Source of the DNA: a virus | Length of the DNA: 64,000 nucleotides | Virus record (IMG/VR): IMGVR_UViG_3300017786_000008 | Span: 1-64,000 of that record | Direction: 5' to 3' (one strand) | Part shown: in pieces, positions 31,502 to 40,304 of the stretch | Numbering within the stretch: the first letter of the stretch is position 1 | Layout: each line of letters begins with the position of its first letter | Made by a program: the position numbers and the translations under genes | Notes under the pieces: generated by a model | Told to the model about the DNA's origin: nothing | The model's database searches: none | The model's input: only the letters and a program-made list of their open reading frames with translations

Positions 31502-33388
31502 TTAAATTTCTTGTCCTGTTATTACTTTTCTAAATAATGCATCTCCACCACTTGTTGTCCAAGTAGTAGACGCACCTGAAGCGTAACCAAATCCTCTTGG
31601 GTCTGGTGAAAATGATGTCTTAGTTTCTCCTGCAGCACCATAAAACTTAAATTCTGCATCATCATATATTCTATAATAATTCTGTGAAGAAACCGTGTTG
31701 TATGATACTGAGTCAGTAACAGCTTCTTTATTAAATTTAAATCTGACAGTTACTTTACAAGGTGCTGCACTAGGTGAGTTTTGAGAGTATACTGTCCATG
31801 TTACTGGTATAGATATATTATAGTGATTAAGACTACTACCACTTAATCCACTTCTAAACCCACCACTATATGTATCAGTCCTCCAAAAGTTATTACTTTG
31901 TGACGCTACACCAACAAATATTTCGTCAGCCATTTTCATCATACGAGTACTTAGGGTATAGTAAGGTTCAGTTTGTGCCGCAACTCTACCTGAATCAATA
32001 CTCATCGCATTATCTTTAGATGGTACCACTCTAAAATATGGTGCAGAAAATCTGAGTCCATTTTGATTTGAGTTCCAGTTTGAGGTGTACTCTAGCCCAC
32101 CAACTAATAAACCAAAAGTATCCGATGGGTGAGTTGTTTTAGTTATGTTAATACCTTTAGCTTGTTGTGAGTTTATATTAATATACTTACCTTCTTCCTG
32201 ACTTAATCTTTTCATTTTTATTGGGTAATATGTTGGTGACGCATCATTACCTTTATTAATATCTAATACTATTCTTGCTGTCGGTAGGGTTGCTGTAATA
32301 TTTGAGTATCCTAGATTTGCTAAATTTTCATTAGCAACACTAGTCTCCATGTCTACACTAGAAACAAACCCTATAAAGGTATTTGTTATATCTACCATAT
32401 CTGTAGACCATCCAGTTTCTTTTGTTAACATATCAAACATAGGATATGGGGCTGTACTACTTTCATCCCAATTATTTATACCTCCACAATTTAAATAACC
32501 CATGCTGAAAGCTTCAAATCCTATACCCGCTGAACCAGAACCTTTAGTATACCTAGTTCTTCCATTATCTAGTGATGGTGAAAATACAAGAGAAAATGGA
32601 GAAGCTACATTTAAACCTTTTAGGTAGGTCCCACTAAAGTTTATACCCATATTTTCACCTCTACCCATAAAAGCTCCACCTGCCAAAGCTAATCCATTAA
32701 AATAACTATAATCTTTCATGGGTACTAGTTTAACATCTTCACTACTAAAGTCAGCTCCATTATATACTCTAATACTGTCCCAAAAATCTAGATATTGACT
32801 TATACCAAATTCTGATAGGTCATTTAGAAAAGAATTGTAGTCAGAATTAGTAATTACATTTAGTGTGTCTTGGAAGTAGTTATTTAAACTTTGTTCAATT
32901 GTTGTAGGGTTAGAGGATAGTATGTCTTTGTGGTCAGCTATGTATTTTGATGCTAATAATTTATTAAGTACAAAATAATCATGTAAATAAACATCTATTT
33001 CTACATTATCTCTATAGTATTTAACACTTCCGTTGGTTGTTTTTACTCCGACAGCTACATATGTTGTTTCATTCCCCCTAGCATTAACAGTATTAGTTTC
33101 TGGAGAAGCCCATATTATATTTTTTTGTCTATAACCATTATTAATTTGTTTTCTAAAATTTAGTAAATTACCAGTAACATATGGTATATAACCTAGTTGT
33201 GCAGAATCGTTAGTGGTAGCGTTAGTGTCTGCGTGTTGTTGTGTATTTCTATAGTCTATATCAGCATCTGAAATAGCAAACTTTTCAAATAATGAAGTTA
33301 AACTTTTACTTTCTAAAACACGTCTACGTCCCTCATCAGTTAATTGTAACTCTAATGTCGTTGTTGTTGCACTTGTTATATATGCCAT
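31502..33388 (-). CDS. Putative tail fibre protein with shared N-terminal module, 628 aa
   Basis: Residues 1-50 (LELQLTDEGRRRVLESKSLT, then KFAISDADIDYRN) resemble the N-termini of the 269-aa and 807-aa proteins just upstream, so they probably attach to the same tail site. The rest is beta-rich, S/T/G/N-rich and without cysteine clusters. A DIDYR motif precedes a region with QLGYIPYVTGNLLNFR. It is consistent with a long virion fibre or adhesin. The protein follows a short gap with TCGTTAAACGA. Confidence 0.7.
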   Translation of the reverse strand: MAYITSATTTTLELQLTDEGRRRVLESKSLTSLFEKFAISDADIDYRNTQQHADTNATTNDSAQLGYIPYVTGNLLNFRKQINNGYRQKNIIWASPETNTVNARGNETTYVAVGVKTTNGSVKYYRDNVEIDVYLHDYFVLNKLLASKYIADHKDILSSNPTTIEQSLNNYFQDTLNVITNSDYNSFLNDLSEFGISQYLDFWDSIRVYNGADFSSEDVKLVPMKDYSYFNGLALAGGAFMGRGENMGINFSGTYLKGLNVASPFSLVFSPSLDNGRTRYTKGSGSAGIGFEAFSMGYLNCGGINNWDESSTAPYPMFDMLTKETGWSTDMVDITNTFIGFVSSVDMETSVANENLANLGYSNITATLPTARIVLDINKGNDASPTYYPIKMKRLSQEEGKYININSQQAKGINITKTTHPSDTFGLLVGGLEYTSNWNSNQNGLRFSAPYFRVVPSKDNAMSIDSGRVAAQTEPYYTLSTRMMKMADEIFVGVASQSNNFWRTDTYSGGFRSGLSGSSLNHYNISIPVTWTVYSQNSPSAAPCKVTVRFKFNKEAVTDSVSYNTVSSQNYYRIYDDAEFKFYGAAGETKTSFSPDPRGFGYASGASTTWTTSGGDALFRKVITGQEI

Positions 33389-33438
33389 TTTTTTATTCTC
33401 TTATTATATAATTATCTCGTTAAACGATTTCTTTTAAT

Positions 33439-34248
33439 TTAAATACATGTTATACAATCTCCATTACATGGTGATTCTTTACCTAAGTATTCACATAACG
33501 TACAGAAAACAAATTCATCTTTACAATACTCTAGCACGTTCTCTCCATTATTACCCAAACATTTTAAAAAACTATTTAGGTCCGAGGTACCTACTACACC
33601 ATCACCATCAAAATCACCAATCAATTCATTATTTGTACTTTTATTACCCATTAAACTTAAAAAAGTTTTAAAGTCATTTATATCTACGTAACCATCTTGA
33701 TTGAAATCTGCACATATAGTACAGTAAGATGGAAAATAATTAGTAACACTCATACCCATAGACCAACAACTACTCTTTGTCCCAGAAGAAGGTAGTTCAA
33801 CTTCTTGGTGTTTTGTTGGTGGTTTGAAGGTGGACCATAATGTAGATTGTATATAGTCACTCCCTATACTACTATTAAAAAATTTTATGTTACCTTTTTT
33901 TATTTCAAATTTAGGTCCTTTCATTACAGAGGAAAGGGTTCCGTAATCCCCAGATAATACTAAAGGGTCCCCACCCCTAGAATCTGGTAAATCATAAAAA
34001 CAAGAACCTGTTAATGCACTAACACTGGTTCCTGTTATACCACAATTTCCAGTTACAGATATATTATCAACACAACTACCATTACCTACAAATCTACGAT
34101 AATCAATATCTGAATCCGATAGTCCGAATTTTTGTATAGCATCTAGTAAACTAACCTGTGATGTTAATACTGCTTTCCCATAATCGGACAGATATAACCT
34201 CATCGTATTACCGGACAAAGAATTGTTATGTATATTTAAAAATGCCAT
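33439..34248 (-). CDS. Fibre-like protein with dockerin-type calcium-binding pair, 269 aa
   Basis: The N-terminal 50 residues carry the shared module (RLYLSDYGKAVLTSQVS, then KFGLSDSDIDYRR) found in neighbouring fibre proteins. Residues 181-192 (DFNQDGYVDIND) and 212-223 (DFDGDGVVGTSD) are two EF-hand-like calcium loops, each followed by a short helix with FL, as in dockerin type I. A cysteine-rich end (CTLCEYLGKESPCNGDCITC) follows. Dockerins normally bind cohesins or stabilise secreted proteins; here calcium may stiffen the fibre or promote assembly. Its stop shares a base with the 807-aa gene start. Confidence 0.72.
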   Translation of the reverse strand: MAFLNIHNNSLSGNTMRLYLSDYGKAVLTSQVSLLDAIQKFGLSDSDIDYRRFVGNGSCVDNISVTGNCGITGTSVSALTGSCFYDLPDSRGGDPLVLSGDYGTLSSVMKGPKFEIKKGNIKFFNSSIGSDYIQSTLWSTFKPPTKHQEVELPSSGTKSSCWSMGMSVTNYFPSYCTICADFNQDGYVDINDFKTFLSLMGNKSTNNELIGDFDGDGVVGTSDLNSFLKCLGNNGENVLEYCKDEFVFCTLCEYLGKESPCNGDCITCI

Positions 34249-36671
34249 TAAAAATCAATAGTTATTGTAAATTGTTGAGTCCCCGTTCTTGTAATAGGTG
34301 ACTGCAATTTAGCAATAGCCATTAAATCTGGATTCCCATTTTCATTATCAAATAAACCAATTTCGGTTATTCTAGCGTTAGCTGCTGGTAAAGTAACATT
34401 TGCTAAGTTATAATCTACCCAAGTTGGGTTTGTTGATTGTGTGTACTGATTATTACCTAATTGTACTACATGTTTCATTTCATATATCGTTGCCATTATA
34501 TCTGTTGCTAGTGACCCATAGAAGAAATATTCGTCCCCAAATTGTAGGTGGGTGGGTTGTGTTACACTAGGGATATTTATAAAATTGTCTAAATTATAAG
34601 AAGTCATTGCAGACCAATAAGGACAAGTTGCAGTACTACCGGCTGTATAGTCTTCAGTTATATAAAAAGTGTGACCTACTAGTTGTGAAGCAGAAATTTT
34701 ATCTCCCACAGTATGATTTGTTAACTCTGCAGTCACATCTCTATAATGCCAATCTGCTGGATTTAATGTGTTTCCATTTTGGACTAGTTGTGTTAATATG
34801 TATACTTTTGTTGCTGTAAATCCAGTACCTAACTCATCGGTAATTAAATAAGGGAATTCTCTACCCAATGTAAAAGCTACATCAAAAGCGGTTTCTCCTG
34901 GTACTTTTGTTTCTTTAACATAATAATTACAGTGTAATCCAGTAGTCATTCCCGTATTAACCAACATATATGTCATATAAAGAGTATCACCAGGAAATTG
35001 CACAGCACCCCCAGTACATCCTGTGGTACACATAGTACCAGCTGGGAATTTTTCTGTTTTAGGAGCTGGTAAGGTCCAACTTCTATTTGATTTATAGGAC
35101 ATTGCTGCTAATAATTCTTCATCATCAATCACTACCATTTTATAATCTGGAAATACTTTACCTACCCTATTAGGGTTGGTTGTTCCACTACCTGAATTGT
35201 CATCCCATAAATGATAATATCTTAATCCATCATCATTCATATTAGGGTTAAGGTTGGATTGCATTAAATGTGGTTGAGCACCCACTGGGAAAACACTAAA
35301 TCCGGCTGGGTCAACATAAAAAGTTTGTCCATATTTGGTTTCGTCCCCCATTCCCGTACCCGCACCAGAACCGGTAGTACTTGTTTTTTTATGCCACATT
35401 AACCAAGGTAAATGCATTTTAAAATTACGTGCCTCACCTATTGTGGTTGCTGGGTTATAACCTACGGATTCTAAAGCAAATTTTTCACCATAGAAATCTG
35501 TAGTATTTAGGTTGGTGTAGTGTATGAATCCAGCACATTTTTGTTCTGAAGGTTTAACCCCTCTAACATTACTAAACGAATCATAATACCAAGTACCAGC
35601 AAAATAATCTTGGTAATCGTCATAAGCTGTATTACTAAATGTTTGCCCATTATCACTCTCTAAACCAAAATATTCTTTAGAACCTGAATATCCACTTGAC
35701 CCATAATGATTTACTCCTTCGTATATTGTAGGGTCTACTCCTGCCACAGTGTGTGTCCAATTAATGTTCATATTCCATATTTGAGCGTCAAATTCTGACA
35801 CGTCACAACAACTATTAAATGAGAGTGTATCGTTACACCAATAAGTAGAAGTATTTGCAGTAACATATATACTATCAGTTGTCATAGGGTCAGCTGACAT
35901 CCCAGGATAAACCCTTACCCTAGCAAAAGTTTCAGCGGAGTATGATTGGAATGCTAAATTTGCACTATTATTAAAATCAGCTATATCTCTATCTAATGTT
36001 AATGTTATAGTAGTAGTTTGTTGGTCGGATGCTACACCTCCATTATCTAAAACTTGATAGAATAGTGTAGGTGAAGGTGCGTCACAATTTAATTCAAAAC
36101 AACTAGTACCCCCTGATAGCTGGTAGGTTACCGAAATTAAATCTCCCGGCATAGGTGTGTAATCAATATCAGTATAACATTCATCAGCAAAAAGACTTGT
36201 TGTACCAGCACTTAATATTTGCATAGTTGCTCCTCCAGTCATAGCTGAGGCTGGTGTTACCCAATTTGAGTTTAGTACATATTCGAATCCTACTTCCGCA
36301 CCGAAATTACAACCTGTACCACTAAAAAACCCTCTTTGAGCTGCTGTATTGTAAACTTCTTCAAATCCTGGTTGTGGTATTGTTGGGCCAAATGTATCAC
36401 CACTAGCTATACCATCTTGTAATGGGTATTTAACATGTCCTTTATTTTTTGCTGGAAAACCTAAAAGATTTTGTGCGTTATGTTCTGCTTGTAAAATATG
36501 TGTACCGGTATCAAATGCTAATGAATTAGTGTAACAATCATAACAAAATTCACTGTCTCCCACTTGGAATAGTCCAATATTTAATTTACCTTCTGATAGT
36601 TTCTTCCTACCAGCGTCTGTTAATCGAGCTACGATAGCTCCTTGTGTACTGTTTTTAACTATATAACTCAT
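34248..36671 (-). CDS. Large putative tail fibre protein, 807 aa
   Basis: The N-terminus is the shared module (MSYIVKNSTQGAIVARLTDA, then LFQVGDSEFCYDCY). A long beta-rich, aromatic-rich middle is typical of virion fibres. The C-terminal 45 residues (ARITEIGLFDNENGNPDLMA, ending TITIDF) match the end of the 401-aa fibre-like protein. Several cysteines are scattered through it (CFELNCDAPS, CSTGCTGG-like turns). It probably functions as a tail appendage or receptor-binding fibre. It starts after a TATTTAT box and is the first gene of the fibre set. Confidence 0.7.
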   Translation of the reverse strand: MSYIVKNSTQGAIVARLTDAGRKKLSEGKLNIGLFQVGDSEFCYDCYTNSLAFDTGTHILQAEHNAQNLLGFPAKNKGHVKYPLQDGIASGDTFGPTIPQPGFEEVYNTAAQRGFFSGTGCNFGAEVGFEYVLNSNWVTPASAMTGGATMQILSAGTTSLFADECYTDIDYTPMPGDLISVTYQLSGGTSCFELNCDAPSPTLFYQVLDNGGVASDQQTTTITLTLDRDIADFNNSANLAFQSYSAETFARVRVYPGMSADPMTTDSIYVTANTSTYWCNDTLSFNSCCDVSEFDAQIWNMNINWTHTVAGVDPTIYEGVNHYGSSGYSGSKEYFGLESDNGQTFSNTAYDDYQDYFAGTWYYDSFSNVRGVKPSEQKCAGFIHYTNLNTTDFYGEKFALESVGYNPATTIGEARNFKMHLPWLMWHKKTSTTGSGAGTGMGDETKYGQTFYVDPAGFSVFPVGAQPHLMQSNLNPNMNDDGLRYYHLWDDNSGSGTTNPNRVGKVFPDYKMVVIDDEELLAAMSYKSNRSWTLPAPKTEKFPAGTMCTTGCTGGAVQFPGDTLYMTYMLVNTGMTTGLHCNYYVKETKVPGETAFDVAFTLGREFPYLITDELGTGFTATKVYILTQLVQNGNTLNPADWHYRDVTAELTNHTVGDKISASQLVGHTFYITEDYTAGSTATCPYWSAMTSYNLDNFINIPSVTQPTHLQFGDEYFFYGSLATDIMATIYEMKHVVQLGNNQYTQSTNPTWVDYNLANVTLPAANARITEIGLFDNENGNPDLMAIAKLQSPITRTGTQQFTITIDF

Positions 36672-36688
36672 AATTTTTGTCTTTAATC

Positions 36689-36695
36689 ATAAATA
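36689..36695 (-). promoter_or_regulatory. Candidate promoter box TATTTAT
   Basis: GTATTTATGATTAAAGACAA in gene direction, about 18 bases before the ATG at 36671, in a 57-base gap. Confidence 0.42.
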
Positions 36696-36728
36696 CCTTT
36701 TATTTTAGTTTGTTCACCATATTATATA

Positions 36729-39700
36729 TTAATATCCACCACCAGAAGAAATACTACCATTAGAAGTGTTTGAGATTATCGTTGAATTCTCGTTTCTTGG
36801 TGGTGAATAGAATACGTTTCTATCCATAACAAAGTTTATTGTGTCTGTCTGTGATTCACTTGTAATTGTTTGTCCCCCAATCAACGGATAGTATCTTCTT
36901 ACTAAAACATAGTAATAATAACTATCTGGGTCTGGTGGTAATAATTTAAATTCTCTAAATATATTACCTGACATATCAATATCTATTTTGTCCCTAAGTT
37001 CTTGTACTAAATTACCAGTAGAATTAAAAAGTCTAACTATTATTTCTTCTTCTAAGTTATTATTTTTTGTGTATGTTACGGGCACAATAGGGTCTTTAGT
37101 TATAGGTGCTGATATTACCCTATAAATTGTTTTGTAAAATAAAACTAACACATCACCACTACTATACGTTGATGGTTCATTTAGTAATTGTATTTTAGTG
37201 TCACTAAATTTTCTATAATCTTTTTTATCATTTTGTAATACCCCATTTATTGCCAATGTTATCGCTCCAACAGATTGTTTTTCTAGATTAACGTAATAAT
37301 ACCCATTTTCTTCATATATTCTATCGGTTGATTCGGTACTCACTGTGTCTGGGATTTCTACAGATTGTGTATACGCCCCACCTTGTGTATCATACATAAA
37401 TTGTAGGTCATCACCATTCTGTACTGTTTCTGGGTGAAATATAACACTTCTTGTATTTTCGTAAAAATAGTAATCACCATAATCGTTTGATGCAATCCCA
37501 CCTGCATTATACCCATCAGGTACTGTAGTACCACTTCTTCCTTCTTTTAAAACAACACCATTAACACTAACCATAGGTCTACTAGCTACTGGTGATTCCA
37601 GTGTGTAGTAAAATGTAGATGAAGTATACGTGGTTGCTGTAGTATCAGGTAAATCCCCGGAACCACTTACTAATTTATAAGTTTCAGTTCTTAATACCGC
37701 GTAACCTGTTATTGGTACATCAAAGTTGTCTAAATATATTTGTGGTACTGGTGGGTTTTGTAGTACCACCATATAAAAGTCTTTACCAGCATCTATGTCT
37801 CTACTTGTTGGGTATTCTGCTGTATCTACCCAAGTATCTGTTGTAGAATTTTTATCTTTATATAAATAACTAGGTCTTATTATAAATTCCCATGAGGTAT
37901 CTGTAGACAACCCTGATAATGGCATGAATGTTTCAGCACTAAATATTATAGATTTAACATCACTATCCATGTAAGTTGGCATTGTGTCAAATATCGCTTC
38001 GTAATCGGCTAATGGAGCTACTTGTTCAGTTTCAAATATATAGGGGTAAACTCTAAATTTAGGGTATGCATTTTCAAAAATCATATCTTGGTTATTACCA
38101 CCAAAATAGAATTGTATATTTTTACCTTTAGTATTTTCTAAATTGTAAACTTCTAATGCTGGTTTACCACCAAGCTCTGTAGATACTGTTGTGGTAGGTC
38201 TACTTAAACCATTAATAGTTAATGCTGGTGATGGCATTGTTTGTAATGAAGCTTTAATTGTAGGTCTTACTTGTGGTACCCCTTTTTGGGTTGTGTTATA
38301 TTTAGGTCTACATTTAGTGTTATTTATATTTACTGTTGTAGCTGTGGTAGCTGTAATACCTATGGTTTCGGTTGGTCCGTCATCCACACCACATATTGGT
38401 CCTTCTAAATATTCATTAAAAGAACCACCAGTAAATTGCATATGGTAGAATCTGGAATCATCCTGTGAACTAGCAAAAAAACCAATCTTTCTAGACCCCA
38501 AATACTTACATAAAGCATAGTTATCTACCCAATAAGGGGCTGAAGCTTTATCTCCCACCCAAGTACTTTTATCTAATAAATTAAAATCTATAGTATATGT
38601 AGAGTTATATGGATTTGTATCACCATTACCTTTTGTTATTGCACCCCCCGAAGCGTTAGCCATAGTATCTGTAAAATCAATTGTAAAAAATTCACCAAAA
38701 TCACCATATCTATTTACTCTAACCCTAGTTGCACCCATAGCACTCCAATCGGTACTAGTGGTAAATGGTGTTTTACTTGCTGTGTTACTCAATACAGTGG
38801 TTATGCCATAATTAGTTGTTTCTGAACCACTACACCCACCGTTACAGTTTCTAAATTTAGGTGTGTTATAGTTACTAAATGCATATGCGTCAGCACCATT
38901 ATTATTAGTGACTGTAGTTGTACCAGCCCTACCATTAAATAATAAATCTAAAGTATGTGTTACACCTGTAGGTCCATATTTACCCCTATCATCCCTAAAA
39001 GATGCTATAGTAATACCTATAGTATCGTCATCAGATGCTCCACTTCTAAATGTAACTTCCCAAGTGTAATTGTAGTATGAACATAAACTTTGTTTACCCA
39101 CAACACCACTAATATTTCCACTAGTAGCATAAAGTTGTGATGCACCACCCTCTAAAACTATTCCTGTCCCAACAGCTACTGTACCACCAGAATTAACTGA
39201 GTAGTCACTAGAACTAACATCTTCTATTGTTACACCATAAGATGTACCTGTTAAAGCACTAACTGCTACTGGGTTACCAAATATACCATAGTTTTGTCTA
39301 GGGTCTAATGTTCTCCAACCATAACCAGCTCCCTGTGCTGGCCACCAATATAAATATTTTTGAATTACTGTGTTATAGTAGAATTTTCCTATGTTTGCCG
39401 CGGTTGCTGCTAATGTTGTAGGTCCTAAATTGCCACCCTCTGTCATATCTATGGAGGATTCACCTAAATACCAATCATCACTACTATCTGTTAATCTACT
39501 AGCTGTTGTACCAGTGTAAAACCACACATATGGATTACTACTATAAACTTTTCCATCCAAACCTAACCCAGTATCAAAGTATGCTGCAGAAGTAGCTGGT
39601 GCTGGTCCCCACCCAGAACTAAATGGCATATCATAAGGTGCGTTGGGTACATAGGGTTCCCAACTCATACTACTACCGGAAAGGGTGTTAAGATTCCATC

Positions 39701-40289
39701 CTGCAGTACTCATTCCATTATTACCGTCGTTATAGTTATATGGGGTACACCCACTATTATCAGGTGCTATGTTTGTATTCATAGGTCTATCTTCAATAAC
39801 ACTAACAGTATATACTCCATTAGTCACACCAGAAAATATATGTGTTGTATCAGCAGTTGTACCATAATATCTATCCACAACTTTTCCATTTTTAACCAAA
39901 TCATACCTAAAACTAGATGTTGTTGTTGTTGAAGTTGTAACACTAATTTGTCCTAGTTTATTTGTGTCTAGTACGCAGTCATTATTGGATAGTGTGGCTT
40001 CTATTAGTGGTGTGGTAAATCCACTTACTTGTAGTTCAGTACTCCCAGTATTACCTCTTGAATCGGTAATAGTAGCCTCATACCAACCCTCACATAAATT
40101 TATAATATCGAAAGTATCTGCTGTATAACTATCACTACTACCAGACCAACTAACAGTATATGGTGGAATCACACTTGTATTACCAGAAACGTCAACAGAC
40201 CATATTTGCCCATTACACTTACCACTTAATGTGTGTTCTACATTATAGTTGATTAACATTATATCTCCGTTAGATGTTGCCATTGCCAT
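36729..40289 (-). CDS. Giant fibre/adhesin protein with SprB-like repeats, 1186 aa
   Basis: Residues about 20-90 (IPPYTVSWSG, then LCEGWYEATITDSRGNTG) look like a SprB-type repeat, the domain of Bacteroidota gliding adhesins with PYxxxW then GxYxxxxxDxxG. A second, looser copy follows at about 97-167 (FSGVTNGVYTVSVIEDR). The rest is beta-rich with many T/S/G residues and paired strands (YYYYVLVRRYYPLIGG near the end). The C-terminus is a glycine/serine tail (SISSGGGY) similar to that of the 1134-aa protein. It is probably a virion surface adhesin or fibre. Confidence 0.72.
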   Translation of the reverse strand: MAMATSNGDIMLINYNVEHTLSGKCNGQIWSVDVSGNTSVIPPYTVSWSGSSDSYTADTFDIINLCEGWYEATITDSRGNTGSTELQVSGFTTPLIEATLSNNDCVLDTNKLGQISVTTSTTTTSSFRYDLVKNGKVVDRYYGTTADTTHIFSGVTNGVYTVSVIEDRPMNTNIAPDNSGCTPYNYNDGNNGMSTAGWNLNTLSGSSMSWEPYVPNAPYDMPFSSGWGPAPATSAAYFDTGLGLDGKVYSSNPYVWFYTGTTASRLTDSSDDWYLGESSIDMTEGGNLGPTTLAATAANIGKFYYNTVIQKYLYWWPAQGAGYGWRTLDPRQNYGIFGNPVAVSALTGTSYGVTIEDVSSSDYSVNSGGTVAVGTGIVLEGGASQLYATSGNISGVVGKQSLCSYYNYTWEVTFRSGASDDDTIGITIASFRDDRGKYGPTGVTHTLDLLFNGRAGTTTVTNNNGADAYAFSNYNTPKFRNCNGGCSGSETTNYGITTVLSNTASKTPFTTSTDWSAMGATRVRVNRYGDFGEFFTIDFTDTMANASGGAITKGNGDTNPYNSTYTIDFNLLDKSTWVGDKASAPYWVDNYALCKYLGSRKIGFFASSQDDSRFYHMQFTGGSFNEYLEGPICGVDDGPTETIGITATTATTVNINNTKCRPKYNTTQKGVPQVRPTIKASLQTMPSPALTINGLSRPTTTVSTELGGKPALEVYNLENTKGKNIQFYFGGNNQDMIFENAYPKFRVYPYIFETEQVAPLADYEAIFDTMPTYMDSDVKSIIFSAETFMPLSGLSTDTSWEFIIRPSYLYKDKNSTTDTWVDTAEYPTSRDIDAGKDFYMVVLQNPPVPQIYLDNFDVPITGYAVLRTETYKLVSGSGDLPDTTATTYTSSTFYYTLESPVASRPMVSVNGVVLKEGRSGTTVPDGYNAGGIASNDYGDYYFYENTRSVIFHPETVQNGDDLQFMYDTQGGAYTQSVEIPDTVSTESTDRIYEENGYYYVNLEKQSVGAITLAINGVLQNDKKDYRKFSDTKIQLLNEPSTYSSGDVLVLFYKTIYRVISAPITKDPIVPVTYTKNNNLEEEIIVRLFNSTGNLVQELRDKIDIDMSGNIFREFKLLPPDPDSYYYYVLVRRYYPLIGGQTITSESQTDTINFVMDRNVFYSPPRNENSTIISNTSNGSISSGGGY

Positions 40290-40304
40290 AATTATATTTT
40301 ATTT

